A DNA stretch of 64,000 bases from NCED01 sp035493955 (GTDB lineage: Bacteria; Pseudomonadota; Alphaproteobacteria; Caulobacterales; Caulobacteraceae). The stretch spans positions 124,001-188,000 of the forward strand of contig DATJHI010000023.1 in NCBI GenBank assembly GCA_035493955.1, read 5' to 3'. Under the pieces are notes generated by a model, which ran no database searches, was not told where the DNA came from, and saw only the letters and a list, made by a program, of their open reading frames with translations. The translations under genes and the position numbers were made by a program. Shown in pieces: positions 45,878 through 56,124 of the stretch (positions are counted from its first letter, which is position 1; each line of letters opens with the position of its first letter).

Positions 45878-46809
45878 CAGAAGTACCCCTCCTGCTTCTT
45901 CTTCTCCATCGAGGCGGCCTGGTCGTGGTCGATCATGCGGCCCTGGCGCTCGGAGGAGGTGGTCAGCAGCATCTCCTGGATGATCTGCGGCAAGGTGGCG
46001 GCGTCGCTCTCCACCGCCCCGGTCAGGGGATAGCAGCCCAGGGTCCGGAAGCGGACGTTCTTGATCTGCGGGGTCTCGCCGGGACGCAGCGGCATGCGCT
46101 CGTCGTCGACCATGATCAGCGCCCCGTCGCGCTCCACCACCGGCCGCGGGGCCGAGAAGTAGAGCGGCACGATCGGGATGTTCTCCAAGTGGATGTATTG
46201 CCAGATGTCCAGCTCGGTCCAGTTGGAGATCGGGAACACCCGGATGGATTCCCCCGGCTTCTTCCTGGTGTTGTAGAGCCGCCAGAGTTCGGGACGCTGG
46301 TTCTTCGGGTCCCAGCGGTGCTGGGCCGAGCGGAACGAGAAGATCCGCTCCTTGGCCCGGCTCTTCTCCTCGTCGCGGCGGGCGCCGCCGAAGGCCGCGT
46401 CGAAGCCGTACTTGTCCAGCGCCTGCTTGAGGCCCTCGGTCTTCCACATGTCGGTGTGCAGGGCCGAGCCGTGGTCGAACGGGTTGATGCCTTTGGCCAG
46501 GGCCTCGGGGTTTCGATAGACCAGAAGCTCGAAGCCGAGCTCCCGCGCCATCCGCTCGCGCATCTCGTACATGGCCCGGAACTTCCAGGTCGTGTCGACG
46601 TGGAGCAGGGGGAAGGGCGGCTTGGACGGATAGAAGGCCTTGGCGGCCAGATGCAGCATCACCGCCGAATCCTTGCCGACCGAGTAGAGCATCACCGGGC
46701 GTTCGCACTCGGCGACCACCTCGCGCATGATGTGGATGCTCTCGGCCTCCAGCCGCTGAAGGTGCGTCAGCGTCGGCGCGCTCACCGGCAGGCCCCCTGC
46801 ATCCCACAT
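45877..46809 (-). CDS. cysD: Sulfate adenylyltransferase small subunit, 310 aa
   Basis: CysD is the PAPS-reductase-like catalytic subunit: SVGKDSAVMLHLAAKAFYP is the ATP PP-loop, with HVDTTWKFRAMYEMR and FGGARRDEEKSRAKERIFS. The ATG at 46809 follows AGGAG at 8 nt; an earlier TTG (46830) and a later GTG (46785, the more usual family length) are alternatives. It sits between cysQ and cysNC on the same strand, together forming a sulfate-activation unit. Confidence 0.95.
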   Translation of the reverse strand: MWDAGGLPVSAPTLTHLQRLEAESIHIMREVVAECERPVMLYSVGKDSAVMLHLAAKAFYPSKPPFPLLHVDTTWKFRAMYEMRERMARELGFELLVYRNPEALAKGINPFDHGSALHTDMWKTEGLKQALDKYGFDAAFGGARRDEEKSRAKERIFSFRSAQHRWDPKNQRPELWRLYNTRKKPGESIRVFPISNWTELDIWQYIHLENIPIVPLYFSAPRPVVERDGALIMVDDERMPLRPGETPQIKNVRFRTLGCYPLTGAVESDAATLPQIIQEMLLTTSSERQGRMIDHDQAASMEKKKQEGYF

Positions 46810-46933
46810 GACACGCGACTCCTGACGCAAAGCAGCCCGCCGCGCTGGCGCACGGGGGGCTTGGACGACGCCCTTGTGCGCCGTGGCGCGGCGGATTTCA
46901 CGCCAGTTCCTCTGCAGACGGCATCAGGAAAAC

Positions 46934-47776
<843 letters not shown>

Positions 47777-47947
47777 CGAGTCGTCTCCGTCGGCGAAAGG
47801 CGGGGCTGTCGCGCGTCCATCTGATCGGTGGCAAAAAGCCCGAGTTCGGCGGGGCTGGCAACGTCGCGTGAACCGCCCGCTTGTCGGGGCTGCGCTTCCC
47901 GCCTACCTTCCGCCCCCTTTCCGCAGGGAGCCCCGTCGTACCCGCTC

Positions 47948-48910
47948 ATGGCCGCCCCATTGCGCCACTATCTCGACTTCGAACGCCCGATCGCCGAACT
48001 CGAGGCCAAGCTGGAGGAACTCTCCAGCGTTTCCGAAACCGCGGGCGCCGGCGCCATTGACGCGGAGGTCGCGGCCCTGCGGGCCCGGATCGCGGACCTG
48101 AAGCGGGAGGCCTACGCCCGGCTCGACCCGTGGCAGAAGACCCTGGTCGCGCGCCACCCGCAGCGGCCGCACCTCAGCGACTACATCGCCGGCCTGATCG
48201 ACGACTTCGTCGAGCTGCGCGGCGACCGCAAGTTCGCCGACGACCAGGCCATCGTCGGCGGCCCCGGCCGTTTCCGCGGCATGGCGGTGATGGTGCTGGG
48301 CCATGAGAAGGGCCACGACACCCCGACCCGGGTGAAGCACAACTTCGGCTCGGCCCGGCCCGAGGGTTACCGCAAGGCCGTCCGGCTGATGGACATGGCC
48401 GAGCAATTCGGCCTGCCGGTCATCACCTTCGTCGACACCGCCGGCGCCTATCCGGGCGTCGATGCCGAGCAGCGCGGCCAGGCCGAAGCCATCGCCCGCT
48501 CCACCGAACGCTGCCTGACCCTGGGTTCGCCCATGGTGACGACCATCACCGGCGAGGGCGGGTCCGGCGGGGCCATCGCCCTGGCGGCCGCCAACAAGGT
48601 GCTGATCCTGGAGCACTCGATCTATTCGGTGATCTCGCCGGAAGGCGCAGCTTCCATCCTGTGGCGCGACGGCGCCCGGGCCCGGGACGCCGGCGCGGCG
48701 ATGAAGATCACCGCCCAGGACCTGATCGGGCTGAAGATCGTCGACCGCATCGTCCCTGAGCCCCCCGGCGGCGCCCACGCCGACCCCGCCGCCACGATCC
48801 AGGCGGTCGGCGACGCGGTGGAGGCCGAGCTGAAGGGGATGGAGAACATGTCCGCCGAGCAGCTCCGCCGCCAGCGCGAGGAACGGTTCCTGGCCATAGG
48901 ACGGGCCTGA
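47948..48910 (+). CDS. accA: Acetyl-CoA carboxylase carboxyltransferase alpha subunit, 320 aa
   Basis: With AccD transfers CO2 from carboxybiotin to acetyl-CoA, the first step of fatty acid synthesis. The N-terminus RHYLDFERPIAELEAKLEEL, then RGDRKFADDQAIVGG, FVDTAGAYPGVDAEQRGQ, TGEGGSGGAIALA and a Ser/Ala-rich core match the family. The ATG at 47948 fits known AccA starts; the Shine-Dalgarno is distant (AGGGAG 17 nt away). It is divergent from cysQ. Confidence 0.96.
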   Translation: MAAPLRHYLDFERPIAELEAKLEELSSVSETAGAGAIDAEVAALRARIADLKREAYARLDPWQKTLVARHPQRPHLSDYIAGLIDDFVELRGDRKFADDQAIVGGPGRFRGMAVMVLGHEKGHDTPTRVKHNFGSARPEGYRKAVRLMDMAEQFGLPVITFVDTAGAYPGVDAEQRGQAEAIARSTERCLTLGSPMVTTITGEGGSGGAIALAAANKVLILEHSIYSVISPEGAASILWRDGARARDAGAAMKITAQDLIGLKIVDRIVPEPPGGAHADPAATIQAVGDAVEAELKGMENMSAEQLRRQREERFLAIGRA

Positions 48911-48945
48911 AGTCCTCCCCGGCCTGAACGGTCGGGGAAGGGACC

Positions 48946-50217
48946 TTACATCTCCAGCAGCTTGTCCGCCTTGCGCAGGGACGGGAACATCCCCGCCCAC
49001 ATCAGGGTGACGGCCAGGGCGCCGATCCCTCCGAACAGGGCCGCGCCGATGGGGCCCAGGAGCCGCGCCGCCACCCCGCTCTCGAATTCCCCCAGCTCGT
49101 TGGAGGCGCCCACGAACAGGGTCGAGACGGCCGAGACCCGGCCGCGCATGTGGTCCGGGGTGACGATCTGAACCAGGGTCAGGCGGACGTTGACCGACAG
49201 CATGTCTCCGGCCCCCAGGACCACCAGGCCGAAGACCGACAGCCACACGTCCCGCGACAGGGCGAAGATGAGGGTGCCGATCCCGAACACCGCCACGCCG
49301 CCGAACATCCACAGGCCCGCCCGGCGGCGCAGGGGCCAGCGGCTGAGGCCGAACCCGATCATCACCGCCCCGATCGCCGGCGCGGCCCTCAAAAGGCCGA
49401 AGCCGCTGGCGCCCACGTGCAGCACGTCCTTGGCGAAGACCGGCAACAGCGCCGTCGCCCCGCCCAGCAGCACCGCGAACAGGTCCAGCGAGACCGCGCC
49501 CAGGATCTCCTTGGTGCGCCAGACGTAAGCTATGCCCTCGCGGATCGCCGCGATCCGGGACTGGGGCGTGCTGGTCGGCCGGGTGTTCGTGCGCATCAGC
49601 ACCAGACAGAGGATAGCCCCGGCGTACATCGCCCCGGCCCCCGCATAGGCGGCCGGGGTGGCCAGGGCGACCAGCACCCCGCCGATGAACGGCCCCATGA
49701 TCGAGGCGCTCTGCCAGGCCATGGAGCTCCAGGCGATGGCGCGAGGCAGCTCGTCCCTGGGGACCAGCATCGGGGCCATGGCGCCGGCGGCCGGGTTCAT
49801 GAAGGCCCGGGCGGCGCCGAAGGTGGCGGCGATGACGAAGATGGGCGTGAACGAGGGCTGGGGATGCAGGGCCAGCATCGCCAGGGCGACCACGCAGACC
49901 AGTTCGACCGCAAGGCTGGCCATCACCAGGCGGCCCCGGTCCAGCCGGTCGGCCATGGCCCCGGCCACCAGGGTCAGGACGAAGAGGGGCACGAACTGGG
50001 CCAGGCCCACCATGCCGACCAGGAAGGCGCTCTGGTCGACCCCGCGGGTCCGGCGCGCCACCTCATAGACCTGCCACCCGATCGCCACACTCTCCACCTG
50101 GACGCCGAGATTCATCAGGAATCGGCAAACCCAGAACAGGGAAAAGTCACGATGACGGAGGACGTTGGTCGATGGCAGGGCGGGAGCGAGACTCATGATC
50201 GACGTCAGCTTGGCCAT
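48946..50217 (-). CDS. MFS transporter of the EntS-like (MFS_3) type, 423 aa
   Basis: About 12 hydrophobic segments, starting with NVLRHRDFSLFWVCRFLMNLGVQVESVAIGWQVYEVARR. AMADRLDRGRLVMASL is the A-like motif of the MFS_3 group. Members export siderophores or unknown compounds. Start uncertain between 50217, 50196 and 50235. It converges with accA across 35 bp. Confidence 0.88.
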   Translation of the reverse strand: MAKLTSIMSLAPALPSTNVLRHRDFSLFWVCRFLMNLGVQVESVAIGWQVYEVARRTRGVDQSAFLVGMVGLAQFVPLFVLTLVAGAMADRLDRGRLVMASLAVELVCVVALAMLALHPQPSFTPIFVIAATFGAARAFMNPAAGAMAPMLVPRDELPRAIAWSSMAWQSASIMGPFIGGVLVALATPAAYAGAGAMYAGAILCLVLMRTNTRPTSTPQSRIAAIREGIAYVWRTKEILGAVSLDLFAVLLGGATALLPVFAKDVLHVGASGFGLLRAAPAIGAVMIGFGLSRWPLRRRAGLWMFGGVAVFGIGTLIFALSRDVWLSVFGLVVLGAGDMLSVNVRLTLVQIVTPDHMRGRVSAVSTLFVGASNELGEFESGVAARLLGPIGAALFGGIGALAVTLMWAGMFPSLRKADKLLEM

Positions 50218-50315
50218 CGCGGGAGACCTATGCAATTGCCGATTGCCTTGACGTCGTGGTCACGAGGGGATTATGCGCGCGCTCCCGGCCCGGACCGGCG
50301 AGGCCCGACGCGCTG

Positions 50316-50867
50316 ATGACCGACCTCCTGCTAGCTTCCGACCAACCCCTCGCCGCCCTGCCTGCTCACGGGGGGCTGACCTTCGCCCTCGAGCGGCCGC
50401 GGGACCGGGCGGCGGCCGACTCCCTGATCGACCACGCCTTCGGCCCCGGCCGCTTCGCCAAGACCGCCGAGCGGCTGCGCGAGGGCAACCGCCTGCGCTC
50501 CGACCTCTCCGTCTGCGCCTGGGATGGGGCGCGGATGGTCGGGGCGGTGCGCCAGTGGCCAGTGCTGATCGGCCAGACCCGGGCGATGTTCCTGGGCCCC
50601 TTCGCGGTGGATTCGGCCTGGCGTCATCGGCGCTTGGGCGCGGCCCTGATCGGACGGACCCTGGCCCTCAGCGATGCGGCGGGCGAGCGGCTCACCGTCC
50701 TTGTCGGGCCGGCGTCCTATTTCGCCCCCTTCGGGTTCGAGAAGGTCCCGGCGGGCCGGATCGTCCTGCCCGGCCCCGTCGATCCGCACCGCCTGCTGTG
50801 GCGGGCGACGGGGGCGGAGGCCTTCGGCGACGTTTCGGGGCCCGTCCGCATCCCCAGGGGAGGCTGA
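50316..50867 (+). CDS. GNAT family N-acetyltransferase, 183 aa
   Basis: An acetyl-CoA-dependent transferase fold: LRSDLSVCAWDGARMVGAVRQWPV, FLGPFAVDSAWRHRRLGAALI (R-x-x-x-G-A, the acetyl-CoA loop), and VGPASYFAPFGFEKVP. It resembles YhbS/PA4866-type members. Substrate unknown. First gene of a compact run with a DUF1285 gene 4 bp later and a nudix gene that overlaps it. Confidence 0.85.
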   Translation: MTDLLLASDQPLAALPAHGGLTFALERPRDRAAADSLIDHAFGPGRFAKTAERLREGNRLRSDLSVCAWDGARMVGAVRQWPVLIGQTRAMFLGPFAVDSAWRHRRLGAALIGRTLALSDAAGERLTVLVGPASYFAPFGFEKVPAGRIVLPGPVDPHRLLWRATGAEAFGDVSGPVRIPRGG

Positions 50868-50871
50868 GCCG

Positions 50872-51447
50872 ATGGCGGTCGCCGGCGATCCCTTGATCAG
50901 CCTGGCCTCGGCCGCCCGCAGCGGGAGCGAAGGCGCCGGCCGCGCCCTGCCGCCGGTGCACCTGTGGAACCCGCCCCATTGCGGCGAGATCGATATCCGC
51001 ATCCGCCGGGACGGCAGTTGGTGGCATGAAGGCTCGCCCATCGGCCGGCCGGCCCTGGTGCGGTTGTTCTCCACCGTCCTGCGCCGGGATCCGGACGGCT
51101 ATTACCTGGTCACCCCGGTGGAGAAGCTGAAGATCGTGGTGGAGGACGTTCCCTTCGTCGCCGTCAGCGTGGACCGCGTGGGCGAGGCCCTGTCCTTCGT
51201 CACCAACGTCGGCGACATCGCCGAGGCCGGGCCGGACAATCCGCTGCGGATCGAGACCGACGCCGCCACCGGGGGGCCGACACCCTACGTCCACGTCCGC
51301 CGGGGGCTGGAGGCGCGGTTGTCGCGCCCGGTCTTCTACGCCCTGGTCGAGCTGGCGCAGCCTCGCGCGGGACCGGACGGGGAGCACCTGGGCGTCGCCT
51401 CCAACGGCGCCTGGTTCGACCTCGGTTCGACGGAGGTCGGCGCGTGA
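50872..51447 (+). CDS. DUF1285 family protein, 191 aa
   Basis: PPVHLWNPPHCGEIDIRIRRDGSWWHEGSPIGRPALVRLFSTVLRRDPDGYYLVTPVEKLKIVVEDVPFVA is the DUF1285 signature. Structural work on the family found a ligand pocket, but the function is not known to me. The ATG at 50872 is 5 nt beyond the GNAT stop; the TGA overlaps the GTG of the nudix gene (GTGA), so the three genes are one operon. Confidence 0.87.
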   Translation: MAVAGDPLISLASAARSGSEGAGRALPPVHLWNPPHCGEIDIRIRRDGSWWHEGSPIGRPALVRLFSTVLRRDPDGYYLVTPVEKLKIVVEDVPFVAVSVDRVGEALSFVTNVGDIAEAGPDNPLRIETDAATGGPTPYVHVRRGLEARLSRPVFYALVELAQPRAGPDGEHLGVASNGAWFDLGSTEVGA

Positions 51448-52136
51448 GCGACACGGCGACGCCATTTTCCTCCACGGACGAGCTCGAAGGCCTGCTGCGC
51501 CGGCGGCTGCTGCCGCTCTCGGCCTATGACCCGGTGGAGCGGCGGGTCCATTCCGACCGGACCTATTCCGACTGGCTGACGCCGTCCGGGCCCCTGCATC
51601 CGGCCGCGGTGCTGGCGCCCCTGGTGGAGCGGGAGGAGGGTCTTACCGTGCTTCTGACCCGCCGCGCCGACGGCCTGCGTCGCCATTCCGGCCAGATCGC
51701 CTTCCCCGGCGGCCGCGCCGATCCGGGGGAAACGCCCTGGGACACCGCCCTGCGCGAGGCGGAGGAGGAAGTCGGGCTCGACCGCAGCTTCGTCCGGGTG
51801 ATGGGCCTGGGCGATCCCTTCGACACCGTCACCGGCTATGCGATCACCCCCGTGGTGGGACTGGTCAGGCCCGGCTTCACCCTGACCCTGCAGGCGGTCG
51901 AGGTGGCCGAGGTGTTCGAGGTGCCCTTCGCCTTCCTGATGGACCCCGCCAACTACGAGCACAGGACCCGTGAGTTCGGCGACGGCCACGTCCGCAAGTT
52001 CTTCGCCATTCCCCATGGGGATCGGGAGATCTGGGGCGCGACGGCGGGGATGCTGAGGATGCTCTACGAGCGGCTGTTCGCGGAGGCGGACCACGTCGCC
52101 GAGGAAGCGCCCGGCGCGGCCGGGGGCAGGGGATAG
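51444..52136 (+). CDS. NUDIX hydrolase (CoA pyrophosphatase-like), 230 aa
   Basis: The Nudix box G-x5-E-x7-R-E-x2-E-E is visible as GRADPGETPWDTALREAEEEVG. Upstream, LLTRRADGLRRHSGQIAFPGGRAD is the UPF0035 signature of CoA diphosphatases (NudL type), which hydrolyse CoA. GTG start overlaps the DUF1285 stop. Its stop is immediately followed, without a gap, by the stop of the convergent sua5 gene. Confidence 0.9.
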   Translation: MSDTATPFSSTDELEGLLRRRLLPLSAYDPVERRVHSDRTYSDWLTPSGPLHPAAVLAPLVEREEGLTVLLTRRADGLRRHSGQIAFPGGRADPGETPWDTALREAEEEVGLDRSFVRVMGLGDPFDTVTGYAITPVVGLVRPGFTLTLQAVEVAEVFEVPFAFLMDPANYEHRTREFGDGHVRKFFAIPHGDREIWGATAGMLRMLYERLFAEADHVAEEAPGAAGGRG

Positions 52137-53057
52137 TCACCCCACGAATCCGGCCGCCCGCTTCAGCCGGTCGTTGATCGCTTCGCCCAGGCCCTCGCGC
52201 GGGATCGGGGCGACGGCGATGCCGGCCGGCCGGGTCCGGTCGGCGGCGCGCAGGAAGGCGAACAGATTGGCCGCCGCCTCGCGCAGGTCCCCGGCGGGGC
52301 TGAGGTTCCAGCGCGCCGTTCCGGGCCCGAAGCCCAGATAGGCCTCGCCCGCCCGCGGTTCGACCGCCTCCAGCCGCAGGGGCGCGGACGGGGCGTAATG
52401 GCGCGCCAGGCGTCCGGGGGAGCGTTTCGCGTCGGCGGCGGCCTCGGCCAGCGGCCCGACCACGGCCTCGATGGCGGCCCGGTCCAGGCCGCCCGGCCGC
52501 AGCAGCTGCAGGTCCGGGCCGATGCAGGCGACCACGGTGGATTCCAGCCCGACCGTGCAGGCCCCCCCGTCGACGGCGGCGGCGGCGGCGAAACCGGTCT
52601 CCTCCACGGCGTCGTGGAAGGTGGTGGGGCTGGGCCGGCCGGACCGGTTGGCGGACGGGGCGACCACGGGGCCGCCGAAGGCGCGCAGGACCGCCTGCGC
52701 GGTCGCGTGGGCCGGGACCCGCAGCGCCACCGTCTCCAGGCCGGCCCGGGCCAGGTCGCACACCCCGCCGCCGTCGCGATAGGGGAGCACCAGGGTCAGG
52801 GGCCCCGGCCAGAACGCCGCCGCCAGCGCCTGGGCGCGGTCGTCGAAGGCGCCGATCCGCGTCGCCGCGGCGGCGTCGGCGACGTGGGCGATCAGGGGAT
52901 TGAACCGCGGCCGGCCCTTGGCCTCGAACAGTCTGGCCACCGCGGACGCGTCGCCGGCGTCCGCGCCGAGGCCATAGACGGTCTCGGTCGGCAAAATCAC
53001 CAGCGACCCGGCCTTGAGCGCGGCGGCGGCTTGGGATGGAGTGGGTCCCCTCGGCAT
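52137..53057 (-). CDS. L-threonylcarbamoyladenylate synthase (Sua5/TsaC family), 306 aa
   Basis: Makes threonylcarbamoyl-AMP for the t6A modification of tRNAs that read ANN codons. LKAGSLVILPTETVYGLGADAGD, ARLFEAKGRPRFNPLIAHV, PGPLTLVLPYR and VAPSANRSGRPSPT are diagnostic. With a C-terminal extension of about 100 residues it is the two-domain Sua5 type rather than the short TsaC. Divergent from the acyl-CoA dehydrogenase with 41 bp between. Confidence 0.93.
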   Translation of the reverse strand: MPRGPTPSQAAAALKAGSLVILPTETVYGLGADAGDASAVARLFEAKGRPRFNPLIAHVADAAAATRIGAFDDRAQALAAAFWPGPLTLVLPYRDGGGVCDLARAGLETVALRVPAHATAQAVLRAFGGPVVAPSANRSGRPSPTTFHDAVEETGFAAAAAVDGGACTVGLESTVVACIGPDLQLLRPGGLDRAAIEAVVGPLAEAAADAKRSPGRLARHYAPSAPLRLEAVEPRAGEAYLGFGPGTARWNLSPAGDLREAAANLFAFLRAADRTRPAGIAVAPIPREGLGEAINDRLKRAAGFVG

Positions 53058-53098
53058 AGGTTGGTGTTAGCCCAATCCGCCGCCGAACAGGAGCCGTC

Positions 53099-54808
53099 AT
53101 GACCTTCCGCGCCCCCGTGAGCGACATCGCCTTTTCCCTGGTCCAAGTCGCGGGCCTGGGCCGCCTGACGGGGGAGGGCGGTTTCCCCGACCTGGACGCC
53201 GAGCTGACGCAGGCGGTGCTGGAGGCCGCGGGGCAGCTTTCCGAAGACGTGCTGGCCCCGCTGAACCGGGTGGGGGACACGGTCGGGGCGCGGCTGGAGA
53301 ACGGCCAGGTGATCGCCCCGCCGGGCTTCCGCGACGCCTTCAAGGCCTTCGCCGAGGGAGGGTGGAACGGCCTCGCCGCCGACCCCGAATACGGCGGCCA
53401 GGGCCTGCCGCGGGCCCTGCACCTGGCGGTGTTCGAGATGGTCCACGCCGCCAACATGGCCCTGGCCCTCGCCCCCACCCTGACCGCCGGCGCCATCGAG
53501 GCCCTGAGCGCCCACGGAACGGCGGCGCAGAAGACCGTGGTGCTGCCCAGGCTGATCTCCGGCGAATGGTCGGGGACCATGAATCTGACCGAACCGCAGG
53601 CGGGCTCCGACCTCGGCCTGGTGCGCACCCGGGCCGAGCCGGACGGCCAGGGCGGTTGGAAGCTCTACGGCGAGAAGATCTTCATCACCTGGGGCGACCA
53701 TGACTGCGCCGACAACATCGCCCATCTGGTGCTCGCCCGCCTGCCGGACGCCCCAGCCGGGGTGAAGGGCATCTCGTTGTTCCTGGCCTGCAAGCGGCGG
53801 ATCGACGGCCAGGGGAACCTGCTGGAGGCCAACGCCCTGAAGGTCGGCGGCATCGAGCACAAGCTCGGCATCCACGGCTCGCCCACCTGCACCATGCTGT
53901 TCGAGGGGGCCTCGGCCGAACTGGTGGGCGAGCCCAACCAGGGCCTGGCCCACATGTTCACCATGATGAACGCCGCCCGGCTGAACGTCGGCGCCCAGGG
54001 GGTCGGCATCGCCGAGCGGGCGCTGCAGCAGGCCCAGGCCTACGCCCGCGAACGCCGGCAGGGCCGCTCGCCTTGGTCGACGGAGGCGCCGGCCCCCATC
54101 TTCGACCACCCGGACATCCGCCGCCGCCTGATGCTGACCCGCGCCCGGATCGAGGCGGCGCGGGGAATCTGCCTGACCGCCGGGCTCTGCGCCGACCTCG
54201 CCGTCGTGGCCAAGGACCCGGCGGCGCGGGACGCCGCCCGGCGGCGGGAGGAGCTCCTGACCCCGGTGGCCAAGGCCTGGGCGACCGACCTCGGCGTCGA
54301 TGCGGCCTCCGAAGGGGTGCAGGTCCACGGCGGCATGGGCTTCATCGAGGAGACCGGGGCGGCCCAGCACTACCGCGACGCCCGCATCGCCCCGATCTAC
54401 GAGGGCACCAACGCCATCCAGGCCCTGGACCTGGCCGGACGCAAGCTGGCCGCGGACGGAGGCGCCTCGGTGCGGGAGCTGCTGGCCGACATCCGCGCGG
54501 ACCTGCCGCGGCTGGACGGGAGCCTGGCCGGATTCGGCGCCCGGCTCGGCGCCGGCGCGGACGCCGTGGAGGCGGCGACCGCCTGGATGCTGGCGGGCAA
54601 GGGCTCGCCCGACGGTCTGGCCGGCGCCAGCCCGTTCCTCAAGCTGTTCGGCGACGTCACGGGGGGCTGGATGCTGGCCAAGGGCGCCCTGGCCGATCCC
54701 GATCGCGCAGGCCTGGCGCGGCTCTACGGCGAACATGTCCTGGCCGGCGCGCCCGCCCTGACGGCGGCGGTCCAAGCGGGGACGGAGGACTTGGCGCGGT
54801 TCGCCTAG
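53099..54808 (+). CDS. Acyl-CoA dehydrogenase with C-terminal domain, 569 aa
   Basis: An FAD enzyme oxidising acyl-CoA. GLAADPEYGGQGLPRALHLAVFEMVHAANMALAL, NLTEPQAGSDLGLVRTRAEP and GAQGVGIAERALQQAQAYARERRQG are core motifs. VHGGMGFIEETGAAQHYRDARIAPIYEGTNAIQALDL carries the E in the catalytic position. The last 110 residues form the extra C-terminal domain seen in long members related to DmdC-type enzymes. Substrate unknown. AGGAG lies 6 nt before the ATG. Confidence 0.9.
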   Translation: MTFRAPVSDIAFSLVQVAGLGRLTGEGGFPDLDAELTQAVLEAAGQLSEDVLAPLNRVGDTVGARLENGQVIAPPGFRDAFKAFAEGGWNGLAADPEYGGQGLPRALHLAVFEMVHAANMALALAPTLTAGAIEALSAHGTAAQKTVVLPRLISGEWSGTMNLTEPQAGSDLGLVRTRAEPDGQGGWKLYGEKIFITWGDHDCADNIAHLVLARLPDAPAGVKGISLFLACKRRIDGQGNLLEANALKVGGIEHKLGIHGSPTCTMLFEGASAELVGEPNQGLAHMFTMMNAARLNVGAQGVGIAERALQQAQAYARERRQGRSPWSTEAPAPIFDHPDIRRRLMLTRARIEAARGICLTAGLCADLAVVAKDPAARDAARRREELLTPVAKAWATDLGVDAASEGVQVHGGMGFIEETGAAQHYRDARIAPIYEGTNAIQALDLAGRKLAADGGASVRELLADIRADLPRLDGSLAGFGARLGAGADAVEAATAWMLAGKGSPDGLAGASPFLKLFGDVTGGWMLAKGALADPDRAGLARLYGEHVLAGAPALTAAVQAGTEDLARFA

Positions 54809-54857
54809 ATCACGATGGTTTCGGATTGAATCAATCCGAAACCATAAAACGTGATCG
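54809..54857. repeat. Long palindrome after the acyl-CoA dehydrogenase gene
   Basis: ATGGTTTCGGATTGA (54815-54829) is followed, after one base, by its exact reverse complement (54831-54845), a 15-bp stem. GATCACG on the left and CGTGATC on the right form an outer stem. It directly follows the stop and could act as a terminator. Confidence 0.75.
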
Positions 54858-54858
54858 A

Positions 54859-54921
54859 TTCTAAGCGTTTAGAGCGGGATTTAAGCGAAAAGCCCGTCCC
54901 CGCTTTTTCGCATCCCGCTCT
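54859..54921 (-). repeat. Dispersed intergenic palindromic repeat, copy 2
   Basis: Inverted copy of the repeat at 18578-18635: on the minus strand it starts AGAGCGGGATGCGAAA and ends CCGCTCTAAACGCTTAGAA. Interior differs from copy 1. It lies directly next to the long palindrome and just before the ilvE stop. Confidence 0.75.
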
Positions 54922-54926
54922 GAACC

Positions 54927-56027
54927 TCAGAAGACCTTGTGCACCCACCCGTACGGATCGGGCGCCGCGCCGCGCTGGATGTCGACCAGGGCGGCGCGCA
55001 TCTTGGCGGTCACGGGGCCGGCGCTCTCGCCGTCGCCGATGGTGAAGTCGCCTTGCGGCGTGCGCACTTGGCCGATGGGGGTGATCACCGCCGCGGTGCC
55101 GCAGGCGAAAGCCTCCGTCAGCCGCCCGGAGGCGACGTCAGCGCGCCACTGGTCCAGCGAATAGGGCTCCTCGCGCACGACCATGCCGCGATCCCGGCCC
55201 AGGGTGATCAGCGAATCGCGGGTGACGCCGGCCAGGATGGTGCCGCCCAAGGGCGGGGTGCTCATCGAGCCGTCGTCGAACACGAAGAAGATGTTCATGC
55301 CGCCCAGCTCCTCGATCCAGCGGCGCTCCGCCGCGTCGAGGAACACCACCTGCTGGCAGCCGTGCCGGATCGCCTCCGACTGGGCCAAAAGGCTGGCGGC
55401 GTAGTTGCCGCCGCACTTGGCCTCGCCGGTCCCGCCGGGGGCGGCGCGGGTGTATTCCTGGGAAACCCAGACCGAGACCGCCTCGCGCGCGCCCTTGAAA
55501 TAGGCCTCGACCGAGGAGGCGATGACCATGAACAGATATTCCGACGCCGGCTTGACCCCGAGGTACACCTCGCTGGCGATCATGAACGGCCGCAGATAGA
55601 GGCTGCCGCCGGGAACGGTGGGAATCCACTCCCGGTCGATGCGGACCAGTTGCTTGACCGCCTCCAGGAACATGGTCTCGGGCAGTTGCGCCATGGCCAG
55701 CCGCTCGGCCGAGCGGCGGAAGCGCCGGGCGTTGGCGTCGGGGCGGAACAGGGTCGCCCCGCCGCCGTCGGTGGGATAGGCCTTAAGGCCCTCAAAAATC
55801 TCCTGGGCGTAGTGCAGCACCGCCGCGGAGGGGTCCATCCGCAGGGGCGCGCGCGCCTCCACCCTCGCGTCATGCCAGCCGCGGCCCTCGGCGTACTGGA
55901 CGACCACCATGTGATCGGTGAACACCCGGCCGAAGCCCGGACTGGTCAGGAGCGCCGCCCGGGCGTCGGCCGCGACCGGCGCGGCGTGGGGGCGGTATTC
56001 GAAGGGAAGGCTGTCGCCGCCGTCCAT
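54927..56027 (-). CDS. ilvE: Branched-chain amino acid aminotransferase, 366 aa
   Basis: PLP enzyme giving leucine, isoleucine and valine. GFGRVFTDHMVVVQYAEGRGWHDAR and LHYAQEIFEGLKAY, with the PLP-binding Lys in TGEAKCGGNYAASL (Lys204) and EELGGMNIFFVF, match the long bacterial class (about 360 aa). The ATG at 56027 fits other starts; the frame extends 11 codons further upstream. No operon partner: MFS on one side, the repeats on the other. Confidence 0.95.
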   Translation of the reverse strand: MDGGDSLPFEYRPHAAPVAADARAALLTSPGFGRVFTDHMVVVQYAEGRGWHDARVEARAPLRMDPSAAVLHYAQEIFEGLKAYPTDGGGATLFRPDANARRFRRSAERLAMAQLPETMFLEAVKQLVRIDREWIPTVPGGSLYLRPFMIASEVYLGVKPASEYLFMVIASSVEAYFKGAREAVSVWVSQEYTRAAPGGTGEAKCGGNYAASLLAQSEAIRHGCQQVVFLDAAERRWIEELGGMNIFFVFDDGSMSTPPLGGTILAGVTRDSLITLGRDRGMVVREEPYSLDQWRADVASGRLTEAFACGTAAVITPIGQVRTPQGDFTIGDGESAGPVTAKMRAALVDIQRGAAPDPYGWVHKVF

Positions 56028-56124
56028 GGCCGAATCTTTCGTCTGCAATCGCGGGGACACTCCCCGTCCAAGCGCCCTCTTTAGAGCCGCGCTGCGTCGA
56101 GGGCGAGGGGACGGTCCCGGTTTT

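Noticed and set aside
49150..50316. Plus-strand frame opposite the MFS gene
   Set aside because: Low-complexity antisense; the minus strand has 12 membrane segments.
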